A stretch of 64,000 bases of DNA from Roseateles noduli (GCA_002205125.1 NIOE01000019.1:1-64000), one strand, 5' to 3'; positions 16,634-26,154 are shown, counted from the first letter of the stretch. Made by a program: numbers and translations. Notes: a model not told the origin generated them from the letters alone.

Positions 16634-17695
16634 TTGAGTAGCACCTTGTTGACACCGCGGATGGCCGCGGTGCTCGAGCGCATCCACCGCGCCAACCGCC
16701 CGTCGTTCCACAGCCTCACGCCCAAGCAGGCCCGCATCGCCTACCTCATGGGCGCCGAGATCCTGGACCTGCCGCGGGCGCCGCTGCCGCGCATCGAGAA
16801 TCTGGCAATCCCCGGTCCCGCCGGCGACATCGCCGCGCGCCTTTACGCCCCGCTCACGCGCGAGGACGCCACGACGCGGCACCCCGAAGGTCTGCCGGTG
16901 CTGCTGTATTTCCACGGCGGCGGCTTCGTGATCGGCAGCCTCGAAACGCACGACAGCCTGTGCCGCCAGCTGGCGTTGCGCACGGGCTGCGCGGTGATCG
17001 CGGTCGACTACCGGCTCGCGCCCGACCATCCGTTCCCCGGCGCCGTCGACGACTGCTGGGCCGCGCTCGAATGGCTGGCGACGGCCGCCGCCGACCTGGG
17101 CCTGGACCGAGCGCGCATCGCCGTCGGCGGCGACAGCGCGGGTGGCACGCTCGCCGCGGTGACGGCGCTGCATGCCCGCGACATCCGCGACAGCCTGGGC
17201 CTGTCGCTGGCGATGCAACTGCTGATCACGCCGGGCGCCACCGCGCACGCGGACACCGATTCGCACCGCCGCTTCGCCAAGGGTCATCTGCTGGACGCCG
17301 ACACCATCGCGTGGTTCTTCAACCAGTACATCCCGACGGAACAGCGCGAGGACTGGCGCTTCGCGCCGCTGCAGGCCGAGGACCACGAGGGCGTGGCGCC
17401 CGCGACGCTGATCCTGGCCGAGGCCGATCCGCTGATCGACGAAGGCATCGCCTACGCGGACCTGCTGCGCGCGAACGGCAACGAGGTGCGGCTGGAGCTG
17501 TACCGCGGCGTGACCCACGACTTCATCAAGATGGGCCGTAGCATTCCGGAAGCCGAGCAGGCGCTGGATGCCTGCGCGGACGCGCTGAGGACGGCCTTCG
17601 GCCTGCCGGCGCCTTCCGCCGCTTCAGCCCCCGCAACGCCTTCGATTTCTTCGACGCCTTCGACTCCTTCGACATCGCCCCAGGCTTCCGCATGA
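16634..17695 (+). CDS. Alpha/beta hydrolase, hormone-sensitive-lipase (HSL) type esterase
   Basis: The esterase/lipase has the oxyanion-hole motif FHGGGFVIG, nucleophile elbow GGDSAGGTLAA and acid/base residues in EADPLIDEG and GVTHDFIK, the complete HSL catalytic triad. No signal peptide is seen, so it should be cytoplasmic. I place the start at TTG 16634, which has GGAG 7 bases upstream; ATG 16661 is the alternative. The C-terminal 30 residues (PAPSAASAPATPS...) are a low-complexity Ser/Pro/Thr/Ala tail beyond the normal domain. The stop overlaps the next start by 4 bases (ATGA), so the two genes are translationally coupled. Confidence 0.85.
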   Translation: MSSTLLTPRMAAVLERIHRANRPSFHSLTPKQARIAYLMGAEILDLPRAPLPRIENLAIPGPAGDIAARLYAPLTREDATTRHPEGLPVLLYFHGGGFVIGSLETHDSLCRQLALRTGCAVIAVDYRLAPDHPFPGAVDDCWAALEWLATAAADLGLDRARIAVGGDSAGGTLAAVTALHARDIRDSLGLSLAMQLLITPGATAHADTDSHRRFAKGHLLDADTIAWFFNQYIPTEQREDWRFAPLQAEDHEGVAPATLILAEADPLIDEGIAYADLLRANGNEVRLELYRGVTHDFIKMGRSIPEAEQALDACADALRTAFGLPAPSAASAPATPSISSTPSTPSTSPQASA

Positions 17696-18576
17696 GCACC
17701 ACCGCCACCGCCGCCGGCATGAGCCGCGACCGCTTCCGTTTCTTCGAACGCCTGCGCGTGCGCTGGGCCGAGATCGACGCGCAGCAGATCGTGTTCAACG
17801 GCCACTACCTGACCTACTTCGACACGGCGGTCGGCGGCTACTGGCGCGCGCTGGCGCTGCCCTACGCGCCGACGATGGCGTCGCTGGAAGGCGATCTCTT
17901 CGTCCGCAAGTCGACGATCGAGTACCTCGGCTCGGCGCATTACGACGAGCTGCTGGACATCGGCGTGCGCACCGAGCGCGTGGGCACGACCTCGATGACG
18001 GTGAGCTGCGCAGTCTTCCGCGGCGACGAGTGCCTGGTGCACGGCGAGCTGGTCTACGTCTTCGCAGACCCGGCGGTGCGCATCCCCAAGGCGGTGCCGC
18101 AGGCGCTGCGCGACCTGCTGCTGGGCTTCGAGCGCGGCGAGGCGATGACCGAGGCGCGCGTGGGCAACTGGGCGACGGTGGGCGAGGACGCGCACCGCAT
18201 CCGCCAGGCCGTGTTCGTCGAGGAGCAGAAGATCCCCGCCGAGATGGAATGGGACGCCGCCGACGAGAGCTGCACGCACGCGGTGGCCTACAACCGGCTG
18301 GGCCGGGCGCTGGCCACGGGCCGGTTGCTGGAGCACGTGCCGGGCGTGGCCAAGATCGGCCGGATGGCGGTGCTGTCGTCGATGCGCGGCAGCCGCGTCG
18401 GCCGCCAGGTGCTGGACGCGCTGATGCAGGCGGGCCGGGCGCAGGGCTACCGCGAGGTGCTGCTGCACGCGCAGCTCAGCGCCGAGGGCTTCTACACGCG
18501 TGCCGGGTTCCAGCGTCGCGGACCCGTGTTCGAAGAGGCCGGGATCGCGCACGTGGAGATGGTGCGGAGCCTCTGA
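17692..18576 (+). CDS. Fusion: YbgC/FadM-like hotdog thioesterase + GNAT acetyltransferase
   Basis: The 294-aa protein has two domains. Residues about 15-140 are a 4-hydroxybenzoyl-CoA/YbgC-type hotdog thioesterase (VRWAEIDAQQIVFNGHYLTY with the catalytic Asp, then FVRKSTIEYLGSAHYDELLD). Residues about 150-294 are an ElaA-like GNAT domain (RIRQAVFVEEQKIPAEMEWD, KIGRMAVLSSMRGSRVGRQV, AEGFYTRAGFQRRGPVFEEA). The first could release an acyl group from CoA and the second acetylate an amine. Similar fusions may exist in related Burkholderiales. Coupled by ATGA overlap to the esterase. Confidence 0.85.
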   Translation: MSTTATAAGMSRDRFRFFERLRVRWAEIDAQQIVFNGHYLTYFDTAVGGYWRALALPYAPTMASLEGDLFVRKSTIEYLGSAHYDELLDIGVRTERVGTTSMTVSCAVFRGDECLVHGELVYVFADPAVRIPKAVPQALRDLLLGFERGEAMTEARVGNWATVGEDAHRIRQAVFVEEQKIPAEMEWDAADESCTHAVAYNRLGRALATGRLLEHVPGVAKIGRMAVLSSMRGSRVGRQVLDALMQAGRAQGYREVLLHAQLSAEGFYTRAGFQRRGPVFEEAGIAHVEMVRSL

Positions 18577-18631
18577 GCACTGCTCGGCGACGGGGCCGGC
18601 TCGTGGGAAGATGGGTGGGAGAGGGCCCCAC

Positions 18632-19945
18632 ATGTACATCCAACGCATCGAGCTGAAGAACTATCGCGGACATGAGCATCTGACCGTTGGATTCGCGCGA
18701 GGCATGTCGGTGATCGCGGGTGTCAACGGAACAGGCAAGTCGTCGCTGCTGCTAGGGCTCTTCGAAGCGCTGACACAGGCGGTTCCCACGCTTCTGACCA
18801 GTTCCGGAAAGCTTGCGTTCAGCGAGTCTGGATGCGCGCGGGTCAATGCCATCGCGGCCAGCGGACGCACGCGATTCGAAGAGCAATACCCGATAGAGGT
18901 CAGGGTTGAGGCTGAGGTGCTTGGGGCCGCCCTGTCGTGGGCGGTGTGCTCGCCGATGCCGGGTGTTCGAGCTCAGGATGGCACCGCGCCGGCGAGCCAA
19001 CTCTGGGATCAGATGAAGGCGAGTACGTTTGGTTTTGAAGGCGCTGCGCTGCTGGATGTTCCCGTCGTCGCGTTCTACAGAGACAAGCGAGCTTGGCGCG
19101 CCGGGCAGGCAAAGGAAGTCAATGCGGCCATGGAGCGGAACTCGCGCATCGATGGCTACGAAGAATGGTCCGATGCAGGGTTGAACGCCGACGCGCTGCA
19201 GATGTGGATCGTGGGGAAGTCTCTTGAACGCCTGCAAACCGCTGCCGAGTCGGGGCAACCCTTCTCCGCCCTCGAATCCGACGAGCTCGGTCAGATCAAT
19301 CGTGCGTTGCGTAGCGCTTTTGAGACGTTCAGGTCGATCCGCTATGACATTCACACCAAGAAGGTCCTCACGGAATGGGCGGGAGACGAAGGACAGGCAC
19401 TCGACCCCATCGCATTCGAGCACTTGAGCGCGGGGCAGCGTTCCGTGATCTGCCTGATCGCGGACATCGCGCGACGGATGTGTCTGCTCAATCCACAGCT
19501 GGGTGACGACGTGACCGGACAGACGGAAGGCGTGGTGCTGATCGACGAGTTCGACATGCATCTTCATCCCGCGTGGCAGCGCGCGCTGACGCGCGGCATG
19601 ACCAAGGCCTTCCCCAAGGTGCAGTTCATCATCGCCAGCCACTCGCCACAGGTGATCGGCGAACTGCCTCATGAGAACGTGATCCTGCTGACGCCTGAGG
19701 GACCCGTGAACCCCTCGGGCAGCTTTGGCATGACGTCCAATCAAGTTCTTCAGGAACTGATGGATGCCGAAGTCCGGGCCACCCCGGTGAAGCTGAAGCT
19801 CGATGAGATCGATGAGGCACTGGTTCGCAATCAACTGGACCAGGCCGAAGAGAAGATCCAGGCACTGGCTAACGAAGCGCCTGACGTTCGCGAGCTGGTC
19901 GGCGCTGAGGCGCTTCTCTTGCGGAAGCGGACGATCGGTCGATGA
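18632..19945 (+). CDS. ptuA: AAA ATPase of a Septu-like antiphage system (PtuA-like)
   Basis: The 437-aa RecF/OLD/SMC-type ATPase starts MYIQRIELKNYRGHEHL and has Walker A GVNGTGKSS (from G30), ABC-signature-like LSAGQRS (S266), Walker B VVLIDEFDMHLHP (D305, E306) and the D-loop/H-switch segment IIASHSPQVIGEL. It overlaps by 4 bases a gene for an HNH nuclease of the PtuB type; ATPase plus HNH is the defining make-up of Septu. No reverse transcriptase or retron RNA is visible, so a type I-like Septu is the best fit. Base composition is less GC-rich than the flanks, hinting at acquisition. An orphan ATPase with a coincidental neighbour is less likely. Confidence 0.78.
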   Translation: MYIQRIELKNYRGHEHLTVGFARGMSVIAGVNGTGKSSLLLGLFEALTQAVPTLLTSSGKLAFSESGCARVNAIAASGRTRFEEQYPIEVRVEAEVLGAALSWAVCSPMPGVRAQDGTAPASQLWDQMKASTFGFEGAALLDVPVVAFYRDKRAWRAGQAKEVNAAMERNSRIDGYEEWSDAGLNADALQMWIVGKSLERLQTAAESGQPFSALESDELGQINRALRSAFETFRSIRYDIHTKKVLTEWAGDEGQALDPIAFEHLSAGQRSVICLIADIARRMCLLNPQLGDDVTGQTEGVVLIDEFDMHLHPAWQRALTRGMTKAFPKVQFIIASHSPQVIGELPHENVILLTPEGPVNPSGSFGMTSNQVLQELMDAEVRATPVKLKLDEIDEALVRNQLDQAEEKIQALANEAPDVRELVGAEALLLRKRTIGR

Positions 19946-20622
19946 AGCATTCCGCCAAGAGGGCATCGCCGCCCGATTTCGAAGCATGGAAGGCGCAGGC
20001 GAACGACGATTGGTCTCCGAGCTATGCCGCGTTGGCAGGTCCACCCAAACGTGCGCTGCACCAGGCGCTGCTGGACGAGCAGTCGCATGTCTGCTGCTAT
20101 TGCGGTCGCTCGATCGACGAGCAGGACAGTCATATCGAACACTTCCGTCCGCAGGAAGAGTTTCCGCAACTGGCGCTGGACTACGCCAATCTGCACGCGT
20201 CATGCATGCGTACACCTAAAGGTGCACGTTCTGCTTGGCACTGCGGGCATGCGAAGCAGAACAACTTCTGCGAAGAGCGCGTCATCGCCCCGACCGATGA
20301 GGCTTGCGAGCGCCGATTCCTGTACACGATCAACGGCGAAGCCTTTGCGGCTGACCCGAACGATCTCCGGGCTGGATACATGCTCGACCTGCTGGGCATG
20401 AACGCGACGTCTTTGGGTGGGTGGCGGAAGGCGGAGCTCGAGCGGGTCTTTGACAGTGATTTCGTCGCGACCGCCACGGTGGAAGAACTCGAACGGATTG
20501 CGGCCACTTTCCGGCAGCCTGGGCAGGACGGTCGTTGCCGAGGTTTCGGACATGTGATTGCTCGTCACGCGGAGCAGATCCTCGACTCGATGCGCTCAAC
20601 GCCGCTGTCAGCAGCGGCGTAG
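19942..20622 (+). CDS. ptuB: HNH endonuclease of a Septu-like antiphage system (PtuB-like)
   Basis: The 226-aa protein has the HNH/zinc-knuckle arrangement of PtuB and retron-associated HNH proteins: VCCYCGRSID (C51, C52, C54), SHIEHFRPQ (H64, E66, H67), LDYANLHASC (N83, C88) and WHCGHAKQNN (C101, H103). This fits a metal-dependent nuclease that would cut DNA or RNA when released or activated by the partner ATPase. It is translationally coupled to the ATPase gene (ATGA). There is no export signal. The pair has no other defence genes beside it; the next gene is a DUF3455 lipoprotein on normal-GC DNA. Confidence 0.78.
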   Translation: MKHSAKRASPPDFEAWKAQANDDWSPSYAALAGPPKRALHQALLDEQSHVCCYCGRSIDEQDSHIEHFRPQEEFPQLALDYANLHASCMRTPKGARSAWHCGHAKQNNFCEERVIAPTDEACERRFLYTINGEAFAADPNDLRAGYMLDLLGMNATSLGGWRKAELERVFDSDFVATATVEELERIAATFRQPGQDGRCRGFGHVIARHAEQILDSMRSTPLSAAA

Positions 20623-20759
20623 TCCGACGTCGTCTGCGGCGCAGAAGGGCGCGAGGACTCCCGTCCGTGTCCAGCTGCATCCATCCCGGACCCGTCTCCG
20701 TAAGTGGATGATGTGCGGCCTTGACGCCGCTCGTTCCTCCATCTTCCCAGGAGACTTCC

Positions 20760-21356
20760 ATGATGCGTTTGAGCACCGCCGTCCTGTCCGTCCTCGCCCT
20801 TGCTGCCTGCGCGGGCGCGCAGGCCTCCCGTCCCACCGCGGATGAACTGTCGCGCATGCCCGACGAGCCCACGGCCGCCGGCGCGGCGACGGACTCCGAC
20901 GTCCCCGCGGCGCTGCGCCCCGCCGACGGTGCGCGCAAGCTGCTGCAGGTCCATGCGACCGGCGTCCAGATCTACGAATGTGCGCAAGCCGCCAGCGGCG
21001 CCTGGGAATGGCAGTTCCGCGGACCTGAAGCGACGCTGTTCGACGCGCGCGGCACCAAGGTCGGTGATCACGGCGCCGGCCCGTTCTGGCGTCTGGGGGA
21101 CGGTTCCCGCATCGTCGGGCAGGCCAAGGCCTCGTCCCCGGCTCCGAGCGCCGGCGCCATCCCCTGGCTGCTGCTGACGGTGAAGTCGCGCAGCGGCGCC
21201 GGCAGCCTCGATCCGGTCGACAGCGTCCAGCGCCTCAACACCGTCGGCGGTGTCGCGCCGCCCGCACCGGATTGCGTCGCCGCAGCCGCCGCTCGCACCG
21301 TCCGCGTCGGCTACAGCGCCGACTACCTCTTCTGGGGCGTCCCGACGACTCGCTGA
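20760..21356 (+). CDS. DUF3455-family lipoprotein
   Basis: The 198-aa protein has a lipoprotein signal, MMRLSTAVLSVLALAAC, with the lipobox Cys at residue 17. The body matches the DUF3455 pattern: VPAALRPADGARKLLQVHAT, GVQIYECAQ, WEWQFRGPEATLFDARGTKVG, HGAGPFW, VQRLNTVGGVAP and VGYSADYLFW. The family is of unknown function and is predicted to be extracytoplasmic. ATG 20760 has AGGAG 8 bases upstream, and a second ATG follows directly. It stands alone just after the Septu-like pair. Confidence 0.82.
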   Translation: MMRLSTAVLSVLALAACAGAQASRPTADELSRMPDEPTAAGAATDSDVPAALRPADGARKLLQVHATGVQIYECAQAASGAWEWQFRGPEATLFDARGTKVGDHGAGPFWRLGDGSRIVGQAKASSPAPSAGAIPWLLLTVKSRSGAGSLDPVDSVQRLNTVGGVAPPAPDCVAAAAARTVRVGYSADYLFWGVPTTR

Positions 21357-21543
21357 GCGCATTCCCTGCCCGATCATCCCCGGTCCTGGCAGTGAACTAC
21401 GACCGCCCCGAGCTAGTGGGGAGCTCAGCGCCGGATCAGCGCTGCATCAGCACGAGGTGAAGGCCGGGGCGCCGGACGAATCGTTACAGGGATTTTTCGA
21501 CCGCGCCTGCATCCGCCTTCACACCAACCCCGTAGGTCAAGGA

Positions 21544-21557
21544 GCAGGATGTCCTGC
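21544..21557. promoter_or_regulatory. 14-bp inverted repeat upstream of the TPR gene
   Basis: GCAGGA-TG-TCCTGC is a perfect dyad 22 bases before the TPR gene start. It could be an operator or a small leader hairpin near the ribosome site. The rest of the 21357-21578 gap shows no gene. Confidence 0.3.
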
Positions 21558-21578
21558 ATCACGTTTGAGGAGCAACAC

Positions 21579-22082
21579 ATGAAGACTTTGAAGCTGCTGT
21601 CCCTGGCGGCCGCCGTCGTGGCGCTGACCGGTTCCCTGCAATCCGCCTCGGCCGCCGACATGGCGCCGTCGCAGGCCGCCGCGCCCGCGCCGGCCGCGAA
21701 CCGCCTGGCCGCCGCGCGCCAGCTGATCGATGCCCGCCAGTGGGACGCTGCCCGCGACGAACTCAAGCGCGTCGACGACCGCCGCAGCGCGGACTGGAAC
21801 AACCTGATGGGCTACGTGTCGCGCAAGGCCGGCAGCCCGGACCTGGCCGCGTCGGAGCGCTACTACGACGAGGCGCTGCGCATCGACCCGCATCACCGCA
21901 ATGCGCTGGAGTATTCCGGCGAGCTCTACCTGATGAAGGGCGATCTGGCGAAGGCGCAGGCCCGTCTGGCGACGCTGGCCACCGAGTGCAAGTCCTCCTG
22001 CGAGCAGCACACGGAACTGAAGGACGCCATCGCGCGCTACCAGGCCAACGGCAACAAGTACGTGGCCAAGAGCGGCTGGTAA
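21579..22082 (+). CDS. Exported tetratricopeptide-repeat protein
   Basis: The 167-aa protein has a cleavable signal peptide (MKTLKLLSLAAAVVALTGSLQSASA). Two to three TPR-like helical hairpins follow: RLAAARQLIDARQWDAARDE, SERYYDEALRIDPHHRNALE and YLMKGDLAKAQARLATLATE. TPRs mediate protein contacts; no enzyme motif is present. Two Cys residues near the end (CKSSC) could form a disulfide in the periplasm. ATG 21579 follows GAGGAG. It lies 18 bases upstream of sodC and is probably co-transcribed with it. Function unknown. Confidence 0.82.
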   Translation: MKTLKLLSLAAAVVALTGSLQSASAADMAPSQAAAPAPAANRLAAARQLIDARQWDAARDELKRVDDRRSADWNNLMGYVSRKAGSPDLAASERYYDEALRIDPHHRNALEYSGELYLMKGDLAKAQARLATLATECKSSCEQHTELKDAIARYQANGNKYVAKSGW

Positions 22083-22100
22083 GAAGTCAAGGAGTCTGAA

Positions 22101-22637
22101 ATGAACCTCGTGAAGTCGTTGTGCCTGGGCCTGCTCGTGTCCGGCGCCGCCCTGTCGGCCGCCCATGCGGCCGAGCTGACCGTCAATCTGTCCATGGCCC
22201 AGCCCGACGGCCCCGGCGCCTCCGCCGGCACGGTGCGCATCGTCGAGACGCCCTACGGCCTGGCGTTCTATCCGCAACTGACCGGCCTGCCGCACGGCGT
22301 GCACGGCTTCCACGTGCATGAGAACCCGTCCTGCGCGCCGTCCACGGCCAACGGCACGGTGACCCCGGCCGGCGCCGCCGGCGGCCACTTCGATCCGCTG
22401 GGCAGCAAGCACCACGGCGAGCCGTGGGGCGATGGCCACCTCGGCGACCTGCCGCCGCTGTACGTGTCGCACGACGGCGTGTCGACCAACCCGGTGCTCT
22501 CGCCGCGTCTGAAGAAGATCGACGAGGTGAAGGGGCACGCGCTGATGGTCCACATGGGCGGCGACAACCACTCCGACCATCCGGCCCCGCTGGGCGGTGG
22601 CGGAGCACGCGTCGCCTGCGGCGTCATCGGCGGTTGA
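22101..22637 (+). CDS. sodC: Periplasmic Cu/Zn superoxide dismutase
   Basis: The 178-aa enzyme dismutates superoxide in the periplasm. The signal peptide [20 protein letters not shown] is followed by the copper/zinc site [39 protein letters not shown] (zinc Asp) and the last Cu ligand in [14 protein letters not shown]. The disulfide cysteines (ENPSC and ARVACGV) are present. Length is typical of bacterial SodC. It follows the TPR gene and ends before a bidirectional terminator shared with acnB. Confidence 0.95.
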   Translation: MNLVKSLCLGLLVSGAALSAAHAAELTVNLSMAQPDGPGASAGTVRIVETPYGLAFYPQLTGLPHGVHGFHVHENPSCAPSTANGTVTPAGAAGGHFDPLGSKHHGEPWGDGHLGDLPPLYVSHDGVSTNPVLSPRLKKIDEVKGHALMVHMGGDNHSDHPAPLGGGGARVACGVIGG

Positions 22638-22698
22638 ACATTCCGGTTCGGGCGCAATGCCCGAGCCGCGGCGACGTCATGATCGCAAACGCCAATGC

Positions 22699-22732
22699 AA
22701 AGGGCCCGGAGGTTCGCACTCCCGGGCCCTTG
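22699..22732. terminator. Bidirectional terminator between sodC and acnB
   Basis: The arms AAGGGCCCGGAG and CTCCCGGGCCCTT surround a 7-base loop and are followed by TGTCTTTT on the plus strand. One base bulges. It serves the converging sodC (+) and acnB (-) genes. Confidence 0.75.
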
Positions 22733-22798
22733 TCTTTTGGCGAGACGCAGGGGACTCAAGATCCCCTGTGTCGGGCGGCCCTCAAGCCGCCCGTGTCA

Positions 22799-25387
22799 TC
22801 ACGCGACCGTCTTGGCCGTTTCCGCGTATTCCTCGATCTGGTCGAAGTTCATGTAGCGGTAGACGCTGGCCTTGTCGGCGTCGATGACGCCCATTTCCTT
22901 GAGGTACTCCTCCTTGGTCGGCAGGCGGCCCAGGCGGGACGCGATGGCGGCCAGCTCGGCCGAGCCCAGGAACACGTTGGTGTTCTTGCCCAGACGGTTG
23001 GGGAAGTTGCGCGTGGAGGTGGAGATCACCGTCGCGCCCTCGCGGACCTGCGCCTGGTTGCCCATGCACAGCGAGCAGCCCGGCATCTCGGTGCGCGCAC
23101 CGGCCGTGCCGAAGGCGGCGTAGTGGCCTTCCTTGATCAGCTCGCTCTGGTCCATCTTGGTCGGCGGCGCGACCCACAGCTTGACCGGGATGTCGCGCTG
23201 GCCGCCCAGCAGCTTGGCCGCCGCGCGGAAGTGACCGATGTTGGTCATGCACGAGCCGATGAAGGCCTCGTCGATCTTGGTGCCGGCGACTTCGGACAGC
23301 ACCTTGGCGTCGTCCGGGTCGTTCGGGCAGCAGACGATCGGCTCGGTGATGTCGGCCAGGTCGATCTCGATCACGGCCGCGTATTCGGCGTCCTTGTCCG
23401 CTTCCAGCAGGTCTGGCTTGGCCAGCCAGGCTTCGACCTTCTCGATGCGGCGCTGCAGCGTCTTCGCGTCGGCGTAGCCGTCGGCGATCATGTTCTTCAT
23501 CAGGACGACGTTGGAGCTCAGGTACTCCTTGATCGGCGCCGGATTCAGCTTGATCGTGCAGCCGGCGGCGGAGCGCTCGGCGGACGCGTCGGACAGCTCG
23601 AACGCCTGTTCGACCTTCAGGTCGGGCAGACCTTCGATCTCCAGGATGCGGCCCGAGAAGATGTTCTTCTTGCCGGCCTTGGCGACGGTCAGCAGACCGG
23701 CCTTCAGCGCGTACAGCGGGATCGCATGGACCAGGTCGCGCAGCGTCACGCCCGGCTGCATCTCACCCTTGAAGCGCACCAGCACCGATTCCGGCATGTC
23801 CAGCGGCATCACGCCGGTGGCGGCGCCGAAGGCGACCAGGCCAGAACCCGCCGGGAACGAGATGCCGATCGGGAACCGCGTGTGCGAGTCGCCGCCGGTG
23901 CCCACGGTGTCGGGCAGCAGCAGGCGGTTCAGCCAGCTGTGGATCACGCCGTCGCCCGGACGCAGGGACACGCCGCCACGGTTGGAGATGAAGGCGGGCA
24001 GCTCGCGGTGCGTCTTGACGTCCACCGGCTTCGGATACGCGGCGGTGTGGCAGAAGGACTGCATCACCAGGTCGGCCGAGAAGCCCAGGCAGGCCAGGTC
24101 CTTCAGCTCGTCGCGGGTCATCGGGCCGGTCGTGTCCTGCGAACCGACGGTGGTCATCTTGGGTTCGCAGTAGGTGCCCGGACGCACGCCCTGACCCTCA
24201 GGCAGACCGACCGCGCGGCCGACCATCTTTTGCGCCAGCGTGAAGCCGGCCTTCGTTTCGGCCGGCGCCTGCGGCAGGCGGAACAGCGTCGAGGCCGGCA
24301 GGCCCAGGAACTCGCGCGCCTTGGCGGTCAGCGAGCGGCCGATGATCAGGTTGATCCGGCCACCGGCGCGGACTTCGTCGAACAGCACGTCGCTCTTGAG
24401 CTTGAACTCGGCGACGGTCTGGCCGTTTTTCACCAGCTTGCCGTCGTAGGGCAGCACGTCGATGACGTCGCCCATCTCCAGGCCGCCGACTTCCACTTCG
24501 ATCGGCAGCGAGCCCGAGTCTTCCTGCGTGTTGAAGAAGATCGGCGCGATCTTGCCGCCCAGCGTCACGCCGCCGAAGCGCTTGTTCGGGACGAAGGGGA
24601 TGTCCTGGCCCGTGGCCCAGATCACCGAGTTGGTCGCCGACTTGCGCGACGAGCCCGTGCCGACGACGTCGCCGACGTAGGCCACGACGTGGCCCTTCTT
24701 CTTCAGCTCCTCCAGGAACTGCATCGGGCCGCGCTTGCCGTCTTCCTCGGGCTTGAAGGCCGCGTCGGGACGCGTGTTCTTCAGCATCGCCAGGTAGTGC
24801 AGCGGGATGTCCGGGCGGCTCCAGGCGTCCGGCGCCGGCGACAGGTCGTCGGTGTTGGTTTCGCCGGGGACCTTGAAGACGGTGACGGTGATCTTCTTTT
24901 CGACTTCAGGGCGCGAAGTGAACCACTCGGCGTCGGCCCAGCTCTTCATCACTTCCTGGGCCTTGGCGTTGCCCGCCTTGGCCTTGGTCGCGACGTCGTT
25001 GAAGTAGTCGAACATCAGCAGGGTCTTCTTCAGACCCTCGGCGGCGACGCCGGCGACTTCGGCGTCGTCCAGCAGCTCGATCAGCGGATGCACGTTGTAG
25101 CCGCCGACCATGGTGCCCAGCAGCTCGGTGGCCTTGGCCTTGGAGATCAGTTCCACCTTCAGGTCGCCGTGCGCGACGGCGGCCAGGAAGCTGGCCTTGA
25201 CCTTGGCGGCGTCGTCCACGCCCGGGGGCACGCGGTGGGTCAGCAGGTCCAGCAGGAAGGCGCCTTCACCGGCGGGCGGGGTCTTGATCAGTTCGATCAG
25301 CTCGGCCACCTGCTTGGCGTCGAGTGGCAGCGGCGGGATGCCGAGCGCGGCGCGTTCGGCTTCGTGTTGGCGGTAGGCTTGCAGCAT
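22799..25387 (-). CDS. acnB: Aconitate hydratase B
   Basis: The 862-aa bifunctional aconitase/2-methylisocitrate dehydratase isomerises citrate and isocitrate in the TCA cycle. The AcnB-specific order is seen: N-terminal HEAT-like domain ([20 protein letters not shown]), swivel domain ([20 protein letters not shown]) and the catalytic part ([20 protein letters not shown]). Cluster cysteines lie in [12 protein letters not shown] and [11 protein letters not shown]. Length matches E. coli AcnB (865 aa). It lies downstream of the AbrB/PIN pair on the same strand with 67 bases between. Confidence 0.98.
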   Translation of the reverse strand: MLQAYRQHEAERAALGIPPLPLDAKQVAELIELIKTPPAGEGAFLLDLLTHRVPPGVDDAAKVKASFLAAVAHGDLKVELISKAKATELLGTMVGGYNVHPLIELLDDAEVAGVAAEGLKKTLLMFDYFNDVATKAKAGNAKAQEVMKSWADAEWFTSRPEVEKKITVTVFKVPGETNTDDLSPAPDAWSRPDIPLHYLAMLKNTRPDAAFKPEEDGKRGPMQFLEELKKKGHVVAYVGDVVGTGSSRKSATNSVIWATGQDIPFVPNKRFGGVTLGGKIAPIFFNTQEDSGSLPIEVEVGGLEMGDVIDVLPYDGKLVKNGQTVAEFKLKSDVLFDEVRAGGRINLIIGRSLTAKAREFLGLPASTLFRLPQAPAETKAGFTLAQKMVGRAVGLPEGQGVRPGTYCEPKMTTVGSQDTTGPMTRDELKDLACLGFSADLVMQSFCHTAAYPKPVDVKTHRELPAFISNRGGVSLRPGDGVIHSWLNRLLLPDTVGTGGDSHTRFPIGISFPAGSGLVAFGAATGVMPLDMPESVLVRFKGEMQPGVTLRDLVHAIPLYALKAGLLTVAKAGKKNIFSGRILEIEGLPDLKVEQAFELSDASAERSAAGCTIKLNPAPIKEYLSSNVVLMKNMIADGYADAKTLQRRIEKVEAWLAKPDLLEADKDAEYAAVIEIDLADITEPIVCCPNDPDDAKVLSEVAGTKIDEAFIGSCMTNIGHFRAAAKLLGGQRDIPVKLWVAPPTKMDQSELIKEGHYAAFGTAGARTEMPGCSLCMGNQAQVREGATVISTSTRNFPNRLGKNTNVFLGSAELAAIASRLGRLPTKEEYLKEMGVIDADKASVYRYMNFDQIEEYAETAKTVA

Positions 25388-25454
25388 GCGAACTCCAGTC
25401 TCTGTGGTCTTTGCTTGGGTCGAAAAACGTGGGGGAAGGCGGGTCTGTCCTCGG

Positions 25455-25892
25455 TCACGGTGCGCTCGGCACGATGACCTTCAGGCCCTTGAAATAGTCT
25501 CGGAAGAATCCCTGGTCGCGGGTGATCAGGCCGTCGCACTGCAGCATCGCGTGCGCCCCCACCAGGAAGTCGGGCATGGCGCGCGACGAGGCGGCGGCGT
25601 CGGTCTTCACCGCGCCGCCCTTGTCCGCGAGCCGTTGCTTGAACTTGCGTTGCATCTCGCCGGCCCGGATCGCGGCGCGCTGGTCGATGGCCAGGAAGCT
25701 CAGGCCCATCTCCTCCAGCGCGTCCATCACCTCGGAACCGTGGCCCAGGCCGGCGGTCACCTCGGACAGCACCACGTCGCACAGCACCACCGGGCCGCTG
25801 GACAGCGCCAGGCGCAGCGCGGCCTCGGCCGCGTCGGCGCCGGGCGCGTCGCCCAGGAGGTCGATGAGGACGGAGCTGTCGACGGCGATCAT
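25455..25892 (-). CDS. PIN-domain toxin-like ribonuclease (VapC type)
   Basis: The 145-aa PIN-domain protein has the acidic residues of a VapC-like RNase: [14 protein letters not shown] (D5), [10 protein letters not shown] (Glu), [13 protein letters not shown] (Asp) and [13 protein letters not shown] (Asp). The gene follows an AbrB/MazE-fold antitoxin with a 4-base gap, the usual antitoxin-toxin order. All four acidic positions are intact, so it should be active. The pair sits directly upstream of acnB, an essential-pathway gene. The RNA target is unknown. Confidence 0.87.
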   Translation of the reverse strand: MIAVDSSVLIDLLGDAPGADAAEAALRLALSSGPVVLCDVVLSEVTAGLGHGSEVMDALEEMGLSFLAIDQRAAIRAGEMQRKFKQRLADKGGAVKTDAAASSRAMPDFLVGAHAMLQCDGLITRDQGFFRDYFKGLKVIVPSAP

Positions 25893-25896
25893 CGGA

Positions 25897-26154
25897 TCAG
25901 GCGTCCTGGGATTCGTCGGTGGGTTCGCCCGGGGCGCGGCCGCGCAGGTCGCGCATCACGTCGTCGGTGGCGGTGCCTTCGGGCAGCTTGAAGCGGCCGC
26001 GGGCGCGGGAAATGGCGTCGTCGACGTTCTTGCGCAGGATGATGCGGGCGCCGTCGAGCTCGACCTTGAGCGTCGTGCCCTTGGTCAGTCCCAGCGCGTC
26101 GCGCACGGCCTTGGGCAGGGTGATCTGACCTCGTTCGGCGACGGTGGCTTCCAT
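25897..26154 (-). CDS. AbrB/MazE-type swapped-hairpin antitoxin
   Basis: The 85-aa protein begins MEATVAERGQITLPKAVRDA, LGLTKGTTLKVELDGARIIL, the SpoVT/AbrB-like DNA-binding fold used by many VapB/MazE antitoxins. The acidic C-terminal tail (ATDDVMRDLRGRAPGEPTDE) is suited to wrapping the toxin. It lies 4 bases upstream of the PIN gene. An AT-rich imperfect dyad at 26243-26270 lies about 90 bases upstream and may be the autoregulatory site. Confidence 0.87.
   Translation of the reverse strand: MEATVAERGQITLPKAVRDALGLTKGTTLKVELDGARIILRKNVDDAISRARGRFKLPEGTATDDVMRDLRGRAPGEPTDESQDA

Noticed and set aside
18632-19945. Housekeeping RecF
   Set aside because: RecF lacks the HNH partner, lies near dnaA-dnaN-gyrB, and does not have the IDEFDMHLHP/ASHSPQVIGEL pattern in this form.
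18632-20622. Retron (Ec78-like) system for the ATPase-HNH pair
   Set aside because: These effectors also occur with retrons, but no reverse transcriptase or msr-msd-like structure is found within several kilobases on either side.
22424-25477. A plus-strand open frame of about 1000 codons opposite acnB
   Set aside because: It is antisense to a fully conserved aconitase. Its composition (Arg/Gly/Val/Asp/His-rich) is the usual mirror of high-GC codon use, and it has no domain.
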